Positions 43,924 to 53,159 are shown, counted from the stretch's first letter. The stretch is 64,000 nucleotides of DNA from Methyloversatilis discipulorum (GCF_018780585.1 NZ_JADMJL010000008.1:1-64000); one strand, 5' to 3'. Notes: a model not told the origin generated them from the sequence alone. Numbers and translations: made by a program.

Positions 43924-46062
43924 CTAGGTCGCGTCGTTGCACGGCCTGGCGGCGTATTCGACCCGGTTGCGGCCGCCGCTCTTGGCGCGATAGAGCGCTT
44001 CGTCGGCCTTGCGCAGCAGAGCCGAGAAATCGAGGCAGTCGGGCATCAGTTCGCCGATGCCTATGCTCAACGTGTAGTGCGCCGGCTGACCGTCGAATTC
44101 GGGCGGGTTCTCGGCGACGCGCTCCATCAGGCGCTCGGCGAAGGCGCGCGCACCGTCCAGTGCGGTGTGCGGCAGCAGTACGGCGAATTCCTCGCCGCCG
44201 AGGCGACCTGCGCTGTCCGAGTCGCGCAGCAGGCTGGACAGAATGATGGCGAAGCCGCACAGCACGGCGTCGCCGCCGGCGTGCCCGAAATGGTCGTTGA
44301 TGCGCTTGAAGTGGTCGAGGTCCGCCATCAGCACGGTGAGCGGTGTTTCGTAGCGCTGGGCGCGCACGAATTCCTCCTCGGCGACTTCGAAGAAATGGCG
44401 GCGGTTGGCGAGGCCGGTCAGTGCGTCGGTATTGGCCAGGATGCGCACCGCCTCTTCGGCCAGCTTGATGCGCGTGATGTTCTCGTGGCTGAGCAGCACG
44501 CGTTCGCGCGCCGGGTCCATCGGCGTCACCTTCAGGCTGAACCACTGCCGCTCGTGCGGCGCGTGGCAGGCGTACTCCATCTGGAACAGCGCCGACCGGC
44601 CGAGCATGACCGACAGGATGCCTTCGCAGGCGGCCTCTGCGTGGGGCGCCTCGTCGCGGTCGCAGCGGGCGAGGGCGTCGAGGTAGTTCACGCCGACGAA
44701 GGTCATGTTGCCGGTGTAGCCGCCGCGCTCGGCAAAGGCGCGCCAGCTGGAATTCGTCTCGACGATGACGCCGCGCTTGTCGAGCACGGCGACGTGGGCG
44801 GTGATGGCGTTCAGCGCTGCCGTCTTGAGCTGGCGGTCGGCATCGCGCTCGGCTTCGAGCCGGCTGCGGTCGGTGATGTCGACGAACATGACGACGATCT
44901 GGCGCAGACGGTGCTGGGTGTCGAACTCGGGATAGGCGTGGACCAGCGCCCAGAGCGTATCCGCGTCGTCGTGACGGACGCCGACCACGACGTCGTTCAT
45001 TTCCTTGCCCGAGGCGAGCACACGGCGCACCAGATCGCGTTCCGGTGCCAGCGCCTCGCCGCTCGGGTCGATGAACTGGCAGCCCAGCTGGGCGATCGTG
45101 CGACCGGCGAGCAGCGCCGAATCCATGCGCAGGATGCGGCAGGCTTCAGGATTGCCGTACAGGATGCGGGCGTCGGGTGCGCACACGAGCACGGCGGCGT
45201 GCAGGTTGTGCATCAGCAGGCGGTGACGCAGTTCGCTGTCGGCCAGCGCGGTCTGCGCCAGGTGGCGGTCGTGGACGTCCTCGATCACCGCGATGAAGTG
45301 CGAGGGGGCGCCCATCTCATCGAGCAGCAGAGAAATCGTCAGACGCGCCCAGGTGGCGGTACCGCTCTTGTGCAGCAGGCGCTTCTCGATCGAGTACGTG
45401 GTCTGTTCGCCGTTGCGCACGCAGCGCAGCGGGTGAATGTCCAGCGAAACGTCTTCCGGATGGGTGATGGTCTCCATCGTCAGCGCGCGCAGTTCGCTGG
45501 CGCGAAAGCCGAGGATGTCGCACAGCTTCGGGTTGACGCGCAGGAAGCGGCCTTCGAGGTCCATCAGCGCGATGCCGACGGCGGCCTGGTCGAAAGTGCC
45601 GCGGAAGCGCTGCTCGCTTTCGCGCAATGCGTGTTCGGCGAGCTTGCGGCCCGACATGTCGCGCACGATGCCGAGCACGCAGCGCTGGCCATCGAACACG
45701 ACGCGGCTGGCGTTCAGTTCGATCGGCAGTTCGCGCCGGCCGCCCTTCATGCGGAAGCGCAGTTCGTAGCGCCCGGGCGGTTCCTCGCCTTCGCCGATCC
45801 GTTGCCGGAAGCGCTGCACCCACAGTTCGAGGAAATCCGGCGCCACCACTGCGTCAAACCCCAGTCCGACGAAGTCGTCGTGCTCGTAACCGAGCATGCG
45901 TGGCAGCGCGGCGTTGGCGAAGATGAAACGGTAGTCGCGGGCGATGAACACGCCGTCCGACATACGGTCGAGCAGGGTGCGGAATACCGCACCGTCGGCA
46001 CCGGTACCCTGACCGATGACGGTTTCCGTGCCCGTAATGTTCAGCCCCGGATTGCTGTCCAC
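43924..46062 (-). CDS. Multi-PAS diguanylate cyclase
   Basis: The 712-residue protein has no transmembrane segment and several tandem PAS domains over residues 25-535, ending in a GGDEF domain. The signature is GGEEF (RLGGEEFAVLLP), an active variant. MADLDHFKRINDHFGH gives the upstream nucleotide-binding motif. No EAL domain follows. It is probably a cytoplasmic c-di-GMP synthase responding to PAS ligands. Confidence 0.94.
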   Translation of the reverse strand: MDSNPGLNITGTETVIGQGTGADGAVFRTLLDRMSDGVFIARDYRFIFANAALPRMLGYEHDDFVGLGFDAVVAPDFLELWVQRFRQRIGEGEEPPGRYELRFRMKGGRRELPIELNASRVVFDGQRCVLGIVRDMSGRKLAEHALRESEQRFRGTFDQAAVGIALMDLEGRFLRVNPKLCDILGFRASELRALTMETITHPEDVSLDIHPLRCVRNGEQTTYSIEKRLLHKSGTATWARLTISLLLDEMGAPSHFIAVIEDVHDRHLAQTALADSELRHRLLMHNLHAAVLVCAPDARILYGNPEACRILRMDSALLAGRTIAQLGCQFIDPSGEALAPERDLVRRVLASGKEMNDVVVGVRHDDADTLWALVHAYPEFDTQHRLRQIVVMFVDITDRSRLEAERDADRQLKTAALNAITAHVAVLDKRGVIVETNSSWRAFAERGGYTGNMTFVGVNYLDALARCDRDEAPHAEAACEGILSVMLGRSALFQMEYACHAPHERQWFSLKVTPMDPARERVLLSHENITRIKLAEEAVRILANTDALTGLANRRHFFEVAEEEFVRAQRYETPLTVLMADLDHFKRINDHFGHAGGDAVLCGFAIILSSLLRDSDSAGRLGGEEFAVLLPHTALDGARAFAERLMERVAENPPEFDGQPAHYTLSIGIGELMPDCLDFSALLRKADEALYRAKSGGRNRVEYAARPCNDAT

Positions 46063-46166
46063 GCCGTCCGCACCTCCATCCGCAGCATGCGGCGCCTCCG
46101 GGCGCCGACCCGCCGGCCGCCTATGGTGCGCTTGTCACGCGCGCCATGACAAGCGGTCGGTTTCGC

Positions 46167-47075
46167 TCAGGCAGGCTTGCTCTGCGCCAGTTCCTGCAGC
46201 GCATACGCATACGCTTCGGGGAAGTCGATCAGGGCCGGCGACGCGCCGGTCTGTATCGAGCGATACAGACCGAACTGCGTCTTGTACTTCAGGCTGCCGA
46301 TGGCCAGCGGGCCGATGCTGAGGAAGCGGGCCGGACCGACTTCGACCGGAATCGCACGGTCGTTCACACCGATGCCTTCGATGCCGGACGGCGGCACGGC
46401 GTTGGTGTCGGCACAGGCGATCAGCTTGCCGCCGGCCTCCAGCACTTCGGCGTCGAGAATGCGGATGCCGGCCTTGGCGGCGCTGACGGCAATCTCGCTG
46501 TCAGCGACCACATTGACCTTGTCGCGGTGGGTTTCGGCGGACACCCATTCGACTTTTGCGTTGTAGCGCTCGCAGAAGCGCAGCGCCGCCTTGGAATCGT
46601 CGTCCGCGGTGAGCTGGCAGAGGCGCGCCTTCGCGCCCTGGCGGGCGGCGAGGATGGCGGTGCACAGGCCGACCGGGCCGGTGCCGAAAACGGATACCGT
46701 GCGCCCGGCCAGACCGGAGCCGGTGCTCGCATTGACCGCCTTCTCGACCAGCGCGACCACGGCGGCCGAGGTGGTGTAGGCGCCGTTCGGGTCGGCGAAC
46801 ACGCCGACCTGGAAGTCGCCGACCATGGCGCTCTTGGCGGACTGGAACATGTCGGTCGCCATATGTACGTCACGGCCACCGATGAAGATGCCGGTGTCGT
46901 TGAAGCGATTGGGCGGGCGACAGAAGATGGCGTCCTGTACCAGCGCGGTCACGTTCTCCGGGCGGATGCCGGTGAGCGGTATCACCTGATCGAAGCCCGC
47001 ATCGGCGGCGATGGTCACGTCGAAGGGGCTGATATTGCTGCCCGGCACCAGGAAATAGAGTATGCGTTGGGTCAT
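46167..47075 (-). CDS. mtdB: NAD(P)-dependent methylene-tetrahydromethanopterin dehydrogenase
   Basis: The 302-residue enzyme oxidises methylene-H4MPT to methenyl-H4MPT in formaldehyde oxidation. It carries the N-terminal SPFDVTIAADAGFD, GIFIGGRDVHMATDM, a nucleotide-binding glycine region (VSVFGTGPVGLCTAILAARQ) and DTNAVPPSGIEGI, all typical of MtdB/MtdA. MtdB fits the H4MPT route better than the folate-linked MtdA. It is a stand-alone gene here, 14 kb from the mxa operon. Confidence 0.9.
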   Translation of the reverse strand: MTQRILYFLVPGSNISPFDVTIAADAGFDQVIPLTGIRPENVTALVQDAIFCRPPNRFNDTGIFIGGRDVHMATDMFQSAKSAMVGDFQVGVFADPNGAYTTSAAVVALVEKAVNASTGSGLAGRTVSVFGTGPVGLCTAILAARQGAKARLCQLTADDDSKAALRFCERYNAKVEWVSAETHRDKVNVVADSEIAVSAAKAGIRILDAEVLEAGGKLIACADTNAVPPSGIEGIGVNDRAIPVEVGPARFLSIGPLAIGSLKYKTQFGLYRSIQTGASPALIDFPEAYAYALQELAQSKPA

Positions 47076-47198
47076 CTAGTTGTCTCCTCGCTCCACCATG
47101 GCGTGTGGCTGCCGCCGTACCGCGCGGGATGCTGCGGCGCACGGCGTACAGACCAGTCATATCGACGGCGGGGGACGACAACTTGAGTCGGCGGGCCT

Positions 47199-47630
47199 TC
47201 AGTCCCCGGACGCGCGGCAGGCGGCCTGCGGCGCGTCGCTGACGCCGAAGTCACCGATCGCCCAGGCGAGCCGCGTGCCGTGGGTGCGGTTGAAGGCGTC
47301 CATCCAGGTCTCGACGGCGTCGCTCAGCGACCGGGCGCCCGGGCTGTCCGGGCGCAGGAAGTCGGCGTGCGGCACCGCGCGGGTCAGCCGCATCACCTGT
47401 TCGGCAATGCCCTGCATGAAGGCGTCGACCGGCAGTCCGGCCGGGGCGGCTTCGCCCCGGGCCACCTCGACGCCGGGTCGGGCGAGCAGGCTCAGCGTGT
47501 GGCCGTCCTGTGTGCAGGCGCGGATCAGCCGGTCGGTGCCGGCGCGCACGTAGGCGCGCTCGGGCGGCTCGTCCGCCTGTGCGCCGGTCGTCGCCGCGAC
47601 CAGCAGAATGAGTGCAAGTGACTGTTTCAT
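47199..47630 (-). CDS. Hypothetical periplasmic protein
   Basis: A 143-residue protein with a signal peptide (MKQSLALILLVAATTGAQA) and no recognised domain. It has a conserved-looking central helix (FMQGIAEQVMRL) and two cysteines. It is third in a short minus-strand operon after the PpiC-type isomerase and another small protein gene, five bases downstream of the latter. Function unknown. Confidence 0.65.
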   Translation of the reverse strand: MKQSLALILLVAATTGAQADEPPERAYVRAGTDRLIRACTQDGHTLSLLARPGVEVARGEAAPAGLPVDAFMQGIAEQVMRLTRAVPHADFLRPDSPGARSLSDAVETWMDAFNRTHGTRLAWAIGDFGVSDAPQAACRASGD

Positions 47631-47634
47631 CGAT

Positions 47635-47976
47635 TCATTGTGTTTCGCCGGTCGGCAGGAAGCGGGCGTCGACCACTGTCCAGCGCTGTGCGCCGGAACG
47701 GGTTTCGGAACAGCCGAGCTGCCTGACGCTGCCGTCCGGAGGCAGGTCGTGGCGGCTGCGGTCGGCGGTCAGTACGTCGAGGTACCAGCGCTCGACCCAC
47801 ACCCGCAGCGTGCGGCTGCGGTCGCGATTGCGCAGGCCGGTCATCGTGCCGCCCAGCTGCACGCACTGAGCTTCGGGCTCGGCCACCCATTCGAGCGCGG
47901 CGCGTGCCGCGTGATCGACGTCGCTGGCCGCGGCCGTGGCCGAACACAGCGCCAGCAGTGACCAGACGGTCCTCAC
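47635..47976 (-). CDS. Small hypothetical protein with signal peptide
   Basis: A 113-residue protein starting with GTG, which overlaps the stop of the isomerase gene (GTGA). It has an N-terminal signal-like segment (TVWSLLALCSATAAASD), then two cysteines about 65 residues apart and an RTLRVWVERWYLDVLTADRS segment. It is probably periplasmic. Unknown function. Confidence 0.6.
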   Translation of the reverse strand: MRTVWSLLALCSATAAASDVDHAARAALEWVAEPEAQCVQLGGTMTGLRNRDRSRTLRVWVERWYLDVLTADRSRHDLPPDGSVRQLGCSETRSGAQRWTVVDARFLPTGETQ

Positions 47977-48764
47977 TTCACCACCGCACGCGCCTGCAGT
48001 TCCTTCACATAGCTGCGCCATTTCTGTTCGATCAGCGACTCGACGATGCGCGGCTTCACGTCCTCGAAGCGCGGCGGCTGCGCCGGGCGCACGTCCTCCA
48101 GCCGGATCAGGTGCCAGCCGGCGCCGCTGCGCACCGGGGCGTCGCCCACCTTGCCGCGCGTCATCTGCGGCAGCGCGGCGGCGAATTCGGGTGAGAACTG
48201 CCCCTCCGGCGTCCATTCGAGCAGACCGCCGGCCGGCGCGCTGTCGCTGTCCTTCGAGTGGGCCTTCGCCAGATCCTCGAAGCGCGCGCCCTTGCCCAGC
48301 TGGGCCTGCAGCGATTTCGCCTGTGCTTCGTCGGCGACCAGGATGTGGCGCACCCGGTATTCGCGCTCGCCGGCGCGACTCGACAGCGTGTCGTAGACCT
48401 TGCGCACTTCGGCGTCGGCCGGCTGCGTGTTCAGGAAGAAGTCCTCGCGCAGCGCGTTCAGCAGCGCCTGCTGGCGCATGAATTCGATGCGCGTCTTCAG
48501 CGCTTCGCTGCGGCCGAGCTTGCGCTCCGCCTCCTGCGCCAGCACCTCGCGTCCGATCAGTTCCTCGCGCGCCTGGCGCGACAGGTCGGGTGAGGCCGGG
48601 CGGCCCTGGCGAATCTGTTCCTTGATGATGAAGTCGAGCTGGGCGCGCGGTACTGGCCGGCCATTGACCGTGGCAACGGTGTCGGTGGCGGCGGCGGCCG
48701 GCAGGGCGACGAGTGTGGCAAGGGCGGTGGCGAGGGCGGTAGCGAGCAGACGGCTGCGATGCAT
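47973..48764 (-). CDS. Peptidyl-prolyl isomerase, PpiC/parvulin type
   Basis: The 263-residue protein has a signal peptide (SRLLATALATALATLVALPA), an N-terminal SurA-like helical region and a parvulin domain (REYRVRHILVADEAQA, AKAHSKDSDSAPAGGLLEW, VRSGAGWHLIRLEDVRP). It is a periplasmic foldase of the PpiC/EpsD-like class. The start at 48764 is preferred over upstream frames. It heads the operon with two small exported proteins, which may be its clients. Confidence 0.9.
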   Translation of the reverse strand: MHRSRLLATALATALATLVALPAAAATDTVATVNGRPVPRAQLDFIIKEQIRQGRPASPDLSRQAREELIGREVLAQEAERKLGRSEALKTRIEFMRQQALLNALREDFFLNTQPADAEVRKVYDTLSSRAGEREYRVRHILVADEAQAKSLQAQLGKGARFEDLAKAHSKDSDSAPAGGLLEWTPEGQFSPEFAAALPQMTRGKVGDAPVRSGAGWHLIRLEDVRPAQPPRFEDVKPRIVESLIEQKWRSYVKELQARAVVK

Positions 48765-48980
48765 GGCTTCGATGTGCGGACGTGTGACGGAAAAGGAAAG
48801 CACTATCCGCGACTCCGGACGCCGTTGCAGGCGGTGTCTGCCCCGGATTCCGGTGAGGATGTCCCGATGGCCCCCGGCCGTCTTTCGCTGCGGGGGCTTG
48901 TTGCGGCGCACGAAAGGATTACGCTGTCGGTTCTCGTAAACACCCGCTGCTCACGAGGCGGCGGTACAGGGAGAACCCTT

Positions 48981-49214
48981 ATGTCCAAGCACCAGAAAAC
49001 CTTCGAACTCACGATCCGCCACATCGACCTGATCGAGGACGCCCTGCGCGACAAGATCGGCTGTCTGGCCCAGGTCGCGGTCGCCAGCGGCGACGTGGCC
49101 GCGAGCGCCAGCAACGACGCGCTGATTCACGAACTGAACGAGCTGCTCGGCAGCCTGCACAACCAGAAAATCTTCTACAGCCAGGTCAACCGGACCGGCG
49201 TCCCGGCGGGCTGA
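48981..49214 (+). CDS. Small hypothetical protein
   Basis: A 77-residue soluble, helical protein (MSKHQKTFELTIRHIDLIED, then NDALIHELNELLGSLHNQK). The ATG at 48981 follows CAGGGAGAACCCTT. It is flanked by the PpiC-type operon and the mxa tail, both on the other strand. No family recognised. Confidence 0.65.
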   Translation: MSKHQKTFELTIRHIDLIEDALRDKIGCLAQVAVASGDVAASASNDALIHELNELLGSLHNQKIFYSQVNRTGVPAG

Positions 49215-49250
49215 GCCTGCCCAGGCGAGTCAACGCGCCGCCCGGCGGCC

Positions 49251-50234
49251 TCACTCGCCGCGCGGCAGCGGACGCAGCCGTGCCAGCGCCGTCGTGCTGG
49301 CGGCGACGGCTTCGTCCAGTCCTTCGCTGCGCGCCCAGGCGGCGATGCGCGTCAGTTCGATCTCGCTGTCGCGCGCACCGTCGAGGGCCTGCTGCAGGCA
49401 CTGCGTCATACGCGCCGGCCGCGCCAGCGCGTGCGCAGCGCGGGCGCACATCAGAGCGGCGGCCGGCGCGTGCGGCTCGGCCTCCATCCACTCGTCGGCC
49501 ATCTGCGCCACCGTCGGCCAGTCCTTGCGCGACAGCGGCTCGAGCAGGCGCATGAACCAGGGCTGATGTGCCGGCAACTGCGCCCACAGCGCCGAGCCGG
49601 GCAGCGGCTTCGGTGCCTTTTCGGTGCGTTCGCGCAGGCGATCGGTCCAGTCGGCCGGCATCGCGAAATACTCGGTGCGGCCGGCGCTGGTCAGGAAGGT
49701 GGTGATGCCGATCAGCCGGCCTTCCTCGTCGAACAGGCCGCCGCCGCTGGCGCCCTGCAGGAAGCCGGCCGAGGTCTGGATGACGTGACTGCCGCCCGCC
49801 GCGTGCAGATCGACGACGAGGCCGCGCGCGAAGTGTGCTTCCATGCCGCCCGAGTAGCCGTGGGCGAGCACGCGTTCGCCCAGCGTCAGGCTGGGGGTCG
49901 GGCGCAGCTCGACCGCCGGGTAGGGCAGCGGCTCGGCGGTGCGCAGCAGGCAGAGGTCGCGCGACACGTCGGCACGCTGGCCGACCACCGCGTGCCGCGC
50001 CAGCCCGCGCGACAGCACGATGATGCGGGCATGGCGCGTGACGTGGCAGTTGGTCAGCGCGCTGTCCGGTCCGATCACGACGGCCGAGCCGACTGACAGA
50101 TTGTCGTCGTCGCCCAGCGCCGACACCTTCAGCACGGCGCGCGACATCTTCATCATGGCTTCGACCGACGGTGCGGCGCGGGTCGCGGCGGAGGCGCCGA
50201 TACAGGTCGCGGCGATCAGCAGCCGGCGCTTCAC
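49251..50234 (-). CDS. Trypsin-like serine protease, mxa operon distal gene
   Basis: A 327-residue exported protease. A signal-like N-terminus (KRRLLIAATCIGASAATRA) precedes a trypsin-like domain with His in LTNCHVT, Asp in SRDLCLL and Ser in GASGGGLF. A C-terminal helical region follows (MADEWMEAEPHAP). It starts with GTG, overlapping the stop of the SoxYZ-like gene. It could correspond to mxaH by position, but that is not clear from sequence. It may mature or quality-control the periplasmic methanol dehydrogenase. Confidence 0.8.
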   Translation of the reverse strand: MKRRLLIAATCIGASAATRAAPSVEAMMKMSRAVLKVSALGDDDNLSVGSAVVIGPDSALTNCHVTRHARIIVLSRGLARHAVVGQRADVSRDLCLLRTAEPLPYPAVELRPTPSLTLGERVLAHGYSGGMEAHFARGLVVDLHAAGGSHVIQTSAGFLQGASGGGLFDEEGRLIGITTFLTSAGRTEYFAMPADWTDRLRERTEKAPKPLPGSALWAQLPAHQPWFMRLLEPLSRKDWPTVAQMADEWMEAEPHAPAAALMCARAAHALARPARMTQCLQQALDGARDSEIELTRIAAWARSEGLDEAVAASTTALARLRPLPRGE

Positions 50235-51031
50235 GGCGTGGCGGCGTCCGGTGGGAAACGTGCTTCGAAGTGGCGTTCTCGACTGTCGCCGACCTGCACG
50301 TCGAGGCGGCGCGCATCGGCGGCGATGCCGAAACGCAGATAGGGATTGCGGCTGATCGAAATGTCGAGTTCGGCGTCGAGCAGCGGGCGACCGTCCTGCA
50401 GAAGGCGCAGTGCGCGCACGTAGTCGGCGGCGACGTAGCCGCGCGTGTCCAGATCGACTTCGAGGCCGGAGTGGTTCGGGTGGCGGATGCGCAGTTCCAC
50501 CTCGCTGCGCCCGCCGGCGACGTCGAAGCGGCGCATCGACATGCGGCCGATCGCCGCCTCGCCGTCGTCTGCCGGACCCATCGGTGCAGAACAGCCGCCG
50601 GCGGCGCGCACGAAGTGCCCGGCCATATAGAGCCGGCCGTCGTCGGTTTCGCCGATCGCGCGCACCATGGTGTAGCGCTCGACGCGCAGTCGCGTCTCGA
50701 TGCTGCCGACTACCGCGTCGTGCAGCGTGAAGCGCGCGGCGAGCGGCGACGGGTTCTCGTCGACCAGCAGCCACAGCGTGCGCAGTGCGCCGCCCGCCGG
50801 GCCCACGTGCAGTGCGACCGGCACCATCGAAGCGTCTTCGGCGCGGTCCGGCGCTTCGAGCGCCAGCACGGCGCTGTCGGTGTGCAAGCGGCGCTCGCCG
50901 AACAGCGCGCTGCGCACTTTCGGCCAGGCCGCATCGGCCGACGCCGGCGGCAGCGCGCCGACGAACAGCGACACCGCCAGCAGCCAGCGCGCCGGCGAGG
51001 TCGCCGCCCGCAGTGTGGGCAGCGCGTTCAT
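50231..51031 (-). CDS. Quinoprotein-dehydrogenase-associated SoxYZ-like carrier (mxaE position)
   Basis: A 266-residue exported protein with a signal peptide (LLAVSLFVGALPPASADAAW). The SoxY-like N-terminal half (KVRSALFGERRLHTDS) carries a conserved Cys in AAGGCSAP, and the C-terminal SoxZ-like half is rich in beta strands. Carriers of this class accompany PQQ-dependent dehydrogenases. It starts in an ATGA overlap with mxaD. By position it is the mxaE gene of some methylotrophs. Confidence in the class is good; the name is less certain. Confidence 0.75.
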   Translation of the reverse strand: MNALPTLRAATSPARWLLAVSLFVGALPPASADAAWPKVRSALFGERRLHTDSAVLALEAPDRAEDASMVPVALHVGPAGGALRTLWLLVDENPSPLAARFTLHDAVVGSIETRLRVERYTMVRAIGETDDGRLYMAGHFVRAAGGCSAPMGPADDGEAAIGRMSMRRFDVAGGRSEVELRIRHPNHSGLEVDLDTRGYVAADYVRALRLLQDGRPLLDAELDISISRNPYLRFGIAADARRLDVQVGDSRERHFEARFPPDAATP

Positions 51032-51561
51032 CAGGGTTTGGCGGATGCTTCGATCTGCGTGCGCACCGCGTCGAGTCCGGGGCGCATCAGCGCGCGCAGC
51101 GCCTTCACCGCGCTCTCGTCGTCCATGCCGGCGGCCGGATCGTTGCCGGTGTCGGCGCGGTAGCCGCGCGCCTGCCACACCAGCTTGCTGCCGCTGCCTT
51201 CGGCCTTGACGGTGAGCCGGCCGGAGTAGGAACTGACCGGCAGCACGGCCGGGTCGGCGTTGCCGGAGCGGTAGTTCATGCTCATCGCGGCCGCGTCGTA
51301 GTCGTCGAGCTGTTCGGTCACGGTGCCGGTCGGCAGCGTCAGCGTGCGGGTCGAACCGGCTTCGTTGCCGCGGTCGGCCGACGAGGCCTTGATCGACGGA
51401 TTCCACTTCGCCATGCCGGCGAAGTCGCCGACCACCGCCCATACGGCGGCCGGCGGCGCGGCGATGACGACCGACTCGTCTATCTTCTGCGGTGTCGGTC
51501 CGTGCGCCACGGCGAGCGGTGCGAACAGTGCGAAGGCGAGGACGGACAGCGGGGCTTTCAT
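51031..51561 (-). CDS. mxaD: MxaD, SRPBCC-type maturation protein
   Basis: A 176-residue periplasmic protein with a signal peptide (PLSVLAFALFAPLAVAHG) and an SRPBCC-fold body (VVIAAPPAAVWAVVGDFAGM). In methylotrophs MxaD stimulates electron transfer between methanol dehydrogenase and cytochrome cL. It begins three bases after the mxaL stop and is followed by the SoxYZ-like gene. Confidence 0.93.
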   Translation of the reverse strand: MKAPLSVLAFALFAPLAVAHGPTPQKIDESVVIAAPPAAVWAVVGDFAGMAKWNPSIKASSADRGNEAGSTRTLTLPTGTVTEQLDDYDAAAMSMNYRSGNADPAVLPVSSYSGRLTVKAEGSGSKLVWQARGYRADTGNDPAAGMDDESAVKALRALMRPGLDAVRTQIEASAKP

Positions 51562-51564
51562 GGG

Positions 51565-52566
51565 TCAGGCACTCCTGAAGGTGAACAATCGTTGGGCGCG
51601 GCGGCGGACCGCCGACGGCGCCGGTGCGAGGCTGGCGAGCAATGCCGCGAGGCCGGCCAGCGCGAACAGCGGGCGCAGCGCGAACCGGGTGTCGGCGACG
51701 CGGCCGCCCGGCAGTGCACGCAACTGCGCGGCGATCTGCTCCGGCGAGCGTGCGACCGCGACGCCGAGACCGGTGCGCTGGGCGAGGTCTTCGAGCACGT
51801 CGTCGCGGCGCAGCGACAGGTGGTCGTTGTCCGAGCCGGGCGCGCGCTGCGGTGCATTGCGGATGTCGCCGCCCAGCTTCTCCATGTCGAGCACCGACAG
51901 CGTGGGCGCGCCGGCGCTGGCGAAGCCGGCGGTGTCCTCGGCGGTCCAGTAGCCGTCGATGCGGCCCTTGTCGCCCAGCTTGGGCACCGGCTCCGGCTGT
52001 TCGCCACCGACCCCGAACAGCAGACCCGGTACTTCGCCCGCTTCGCCGTCCCAGGCCGGGATGCGGCCCGGGTGCAGCGCCGGCGCCTGATGGCCGTCGG
52101 TGAAGAAGGCGAGGGCCGCACCCGGCGTCATCCGGCGGATGTCGTCCAGTGCGGAGTAGGTGCCGTAGTACAGATGGCTGTCGGCGGCCCAGGCCATGCG
52201 CCAGTCGATGTGGCCGATGGCGTCGCTCAGCGCTGCTCGATTGAGGCAGACGTCGACCGGCATCAGCAGTGGCTGCGTGCGCCGTTCGACGAAGATGGAC
52301 ACGCCCACCTGCGTGCCGCAGGGCAGACGGTCGAGTGCCGCGATGGCCAGCTGTTTCGCGTGGTCGAGCCGGCCGATGCGGGCGTCGGCCGGGCCGACGT
52401 CGCGGGTGTTCATGCTCTGCGTGATGTCGAACACCATCATGTAGGTGCCGACGCGCCGTTCGATCTGCACCGCCGGGTCGAACAGCGCCACGCCAAGACA
52501 GGCACTGGCCGCGGCGAGCAGCCAGAAGCGCGCACCGCGCCCGCGCAGGGTGTCGGTGAACTTCAA
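51565..52566 (-). CDS. mxaL: MxaL, VWA-domain protein for methanol dehydrogenase maturation
   Basis: The 333-residue protein starts with TTG (52566), whose bases overlap the mxaK stop (TTGA). An upstream membrane helix (WLLAAASACLGVALFDPAV) precedes a VWA domain with MIDAS-type DITQSMNTRD. A second helix lies near the C-terminus (LRPLFALAGLAALLASLAP). MxaACKL with MxaRS are needed to insert calcium into methanol dehydrogenase in M. extorquens. Confidence 0.92.
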   Translation of the reverse strand: MKFTDTLRGRGARFWLLAAASACLGVALFDPAVQIERRVGTYMMVFDITQSMNTRDVGPADARIGRLDHAKQLAIAALDRLPCGTQVGVSIFVERRTQPLLMPVDVCLNRAALSDAIGHIDWRMAWAADSHLYYGTYSALDDIRRMTPGAALAFFTDGHQAPALHPGRIPAWDGEAGEVPGLLFGVGGEQPEPVPKLGDKGRIDGYWTAEDTAGFASAGAPTLSVLDMEKLGGDIRNAPQRAPGSDNDHLSLRRDDVLEDLAQRTGLGVAVARSPEQIAAQLRALPGGRVADTRFALRPLFALAGLAALLASLAPAPSAVRRRAQRLFTFRSA

Positions 52567-53159
52567 TGCATGCCCCGCGGCGCGCCGACCATTTCTGTCC
52601 ACGCCGCCTTGTCGGGCAGCGCGTCGTCATCGACCTTGGTTTCCTTGCCGTCCTTGCGCCAGTTGCGCACTTCGTAGTCGGGCACCAGCACCTGCGCCAG
52701 TTCGAAGTTGTAGCGCGTGCCCCAGTCCTCAGGCTGTTCGCGCAGTGCGCGGCGGTAGCCGGTCTTGGCCAGTTCGACCAGGGTGATGGCGCGCGCCGCC
52801 GCACCTTCGCCGGTGGCGACCTCGATCGCCCGCCGCAGGTAGATGTTGGCGGCATTGACCCGGGCGGCCCGTGCCAGCACCGGGTCGCCACGCAGTTCGG
52901 CCTGCGTCTCGGCTTCGCTGTAGGCGGCCAGCGCCGCGTCGTTGTCGCGCTTGCGGTCGAGTGATACCGCACGGGCGAACAGCACCATCGGTGGTGCGCC
53001 GGCGTCGGCCACGCCGTCGCGCATCTGCCGGTTGGCGTCGTGCGCCCGCCAGCCCTGCCACAGCGCATGCAGGCTGGCGGCCGCGGCGAGTGCGGCCAGC
53101 AGGTAGAGCAGTGTGGCCGAGCGGCGGCGCAGCAGGTGAAGGAGGGCGGACGGCGACAT
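52563..53159 (-). CDS. mxaK: MxaK, methanol dehydrogenase maturation protein
   Basis: A 198-residue membrane-anchored protein with one N-terminal helix (ATLLYLLAALAAAASLHALW) and a periplasmic helical (TPR-like) region. It starts in an ATGA overlap with mxaC. A longer start at 53171 is possible. It is required for Ca2+ insertion in M. extorquens together with MxaA, C and L. Confidence 0.9.
   Translation of the reverse strand: MSPSALLHLLRRRSATLLYLLAALAAAASLHALWQGWRAHDANRQMRDGVADAGAPPMVLFARAVSLDRKRDNDAALAAYSEAETQAELRGDPVLARAARVNAANIYLRRAIEVATGEGAAARAITLVELAKTGYRRALREQPEDWGTRYNFELAQVLVPDYEVRNWRKDGKETKVDDDALPDKAAWTEMVGAPRGMH

Noticed and set aside
44077-46149. A 690-residue open frame on the plus strand opposite the PAS-GGDEF gene
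   Set aside because: The GGDEF-bearing gene on the other strand has clear motifs; the antisense product is low-complexity.
46167-47075. Folate-linked MtdA
   Set aside because: The sequence has the MtdB-type landmarks and a separate H4MPT-type gene is present, although MtdA and MtdB are related and this call rests on pattern.
50231-53068. A 945-residue frame spanning the mxaD-mxaL region on the minus strand
   Set aside because: It is in another frame from the recognisable mxaL and mxaD genes for most of its length; only its distal 266 residues are real (the SoxYZ-like gene).
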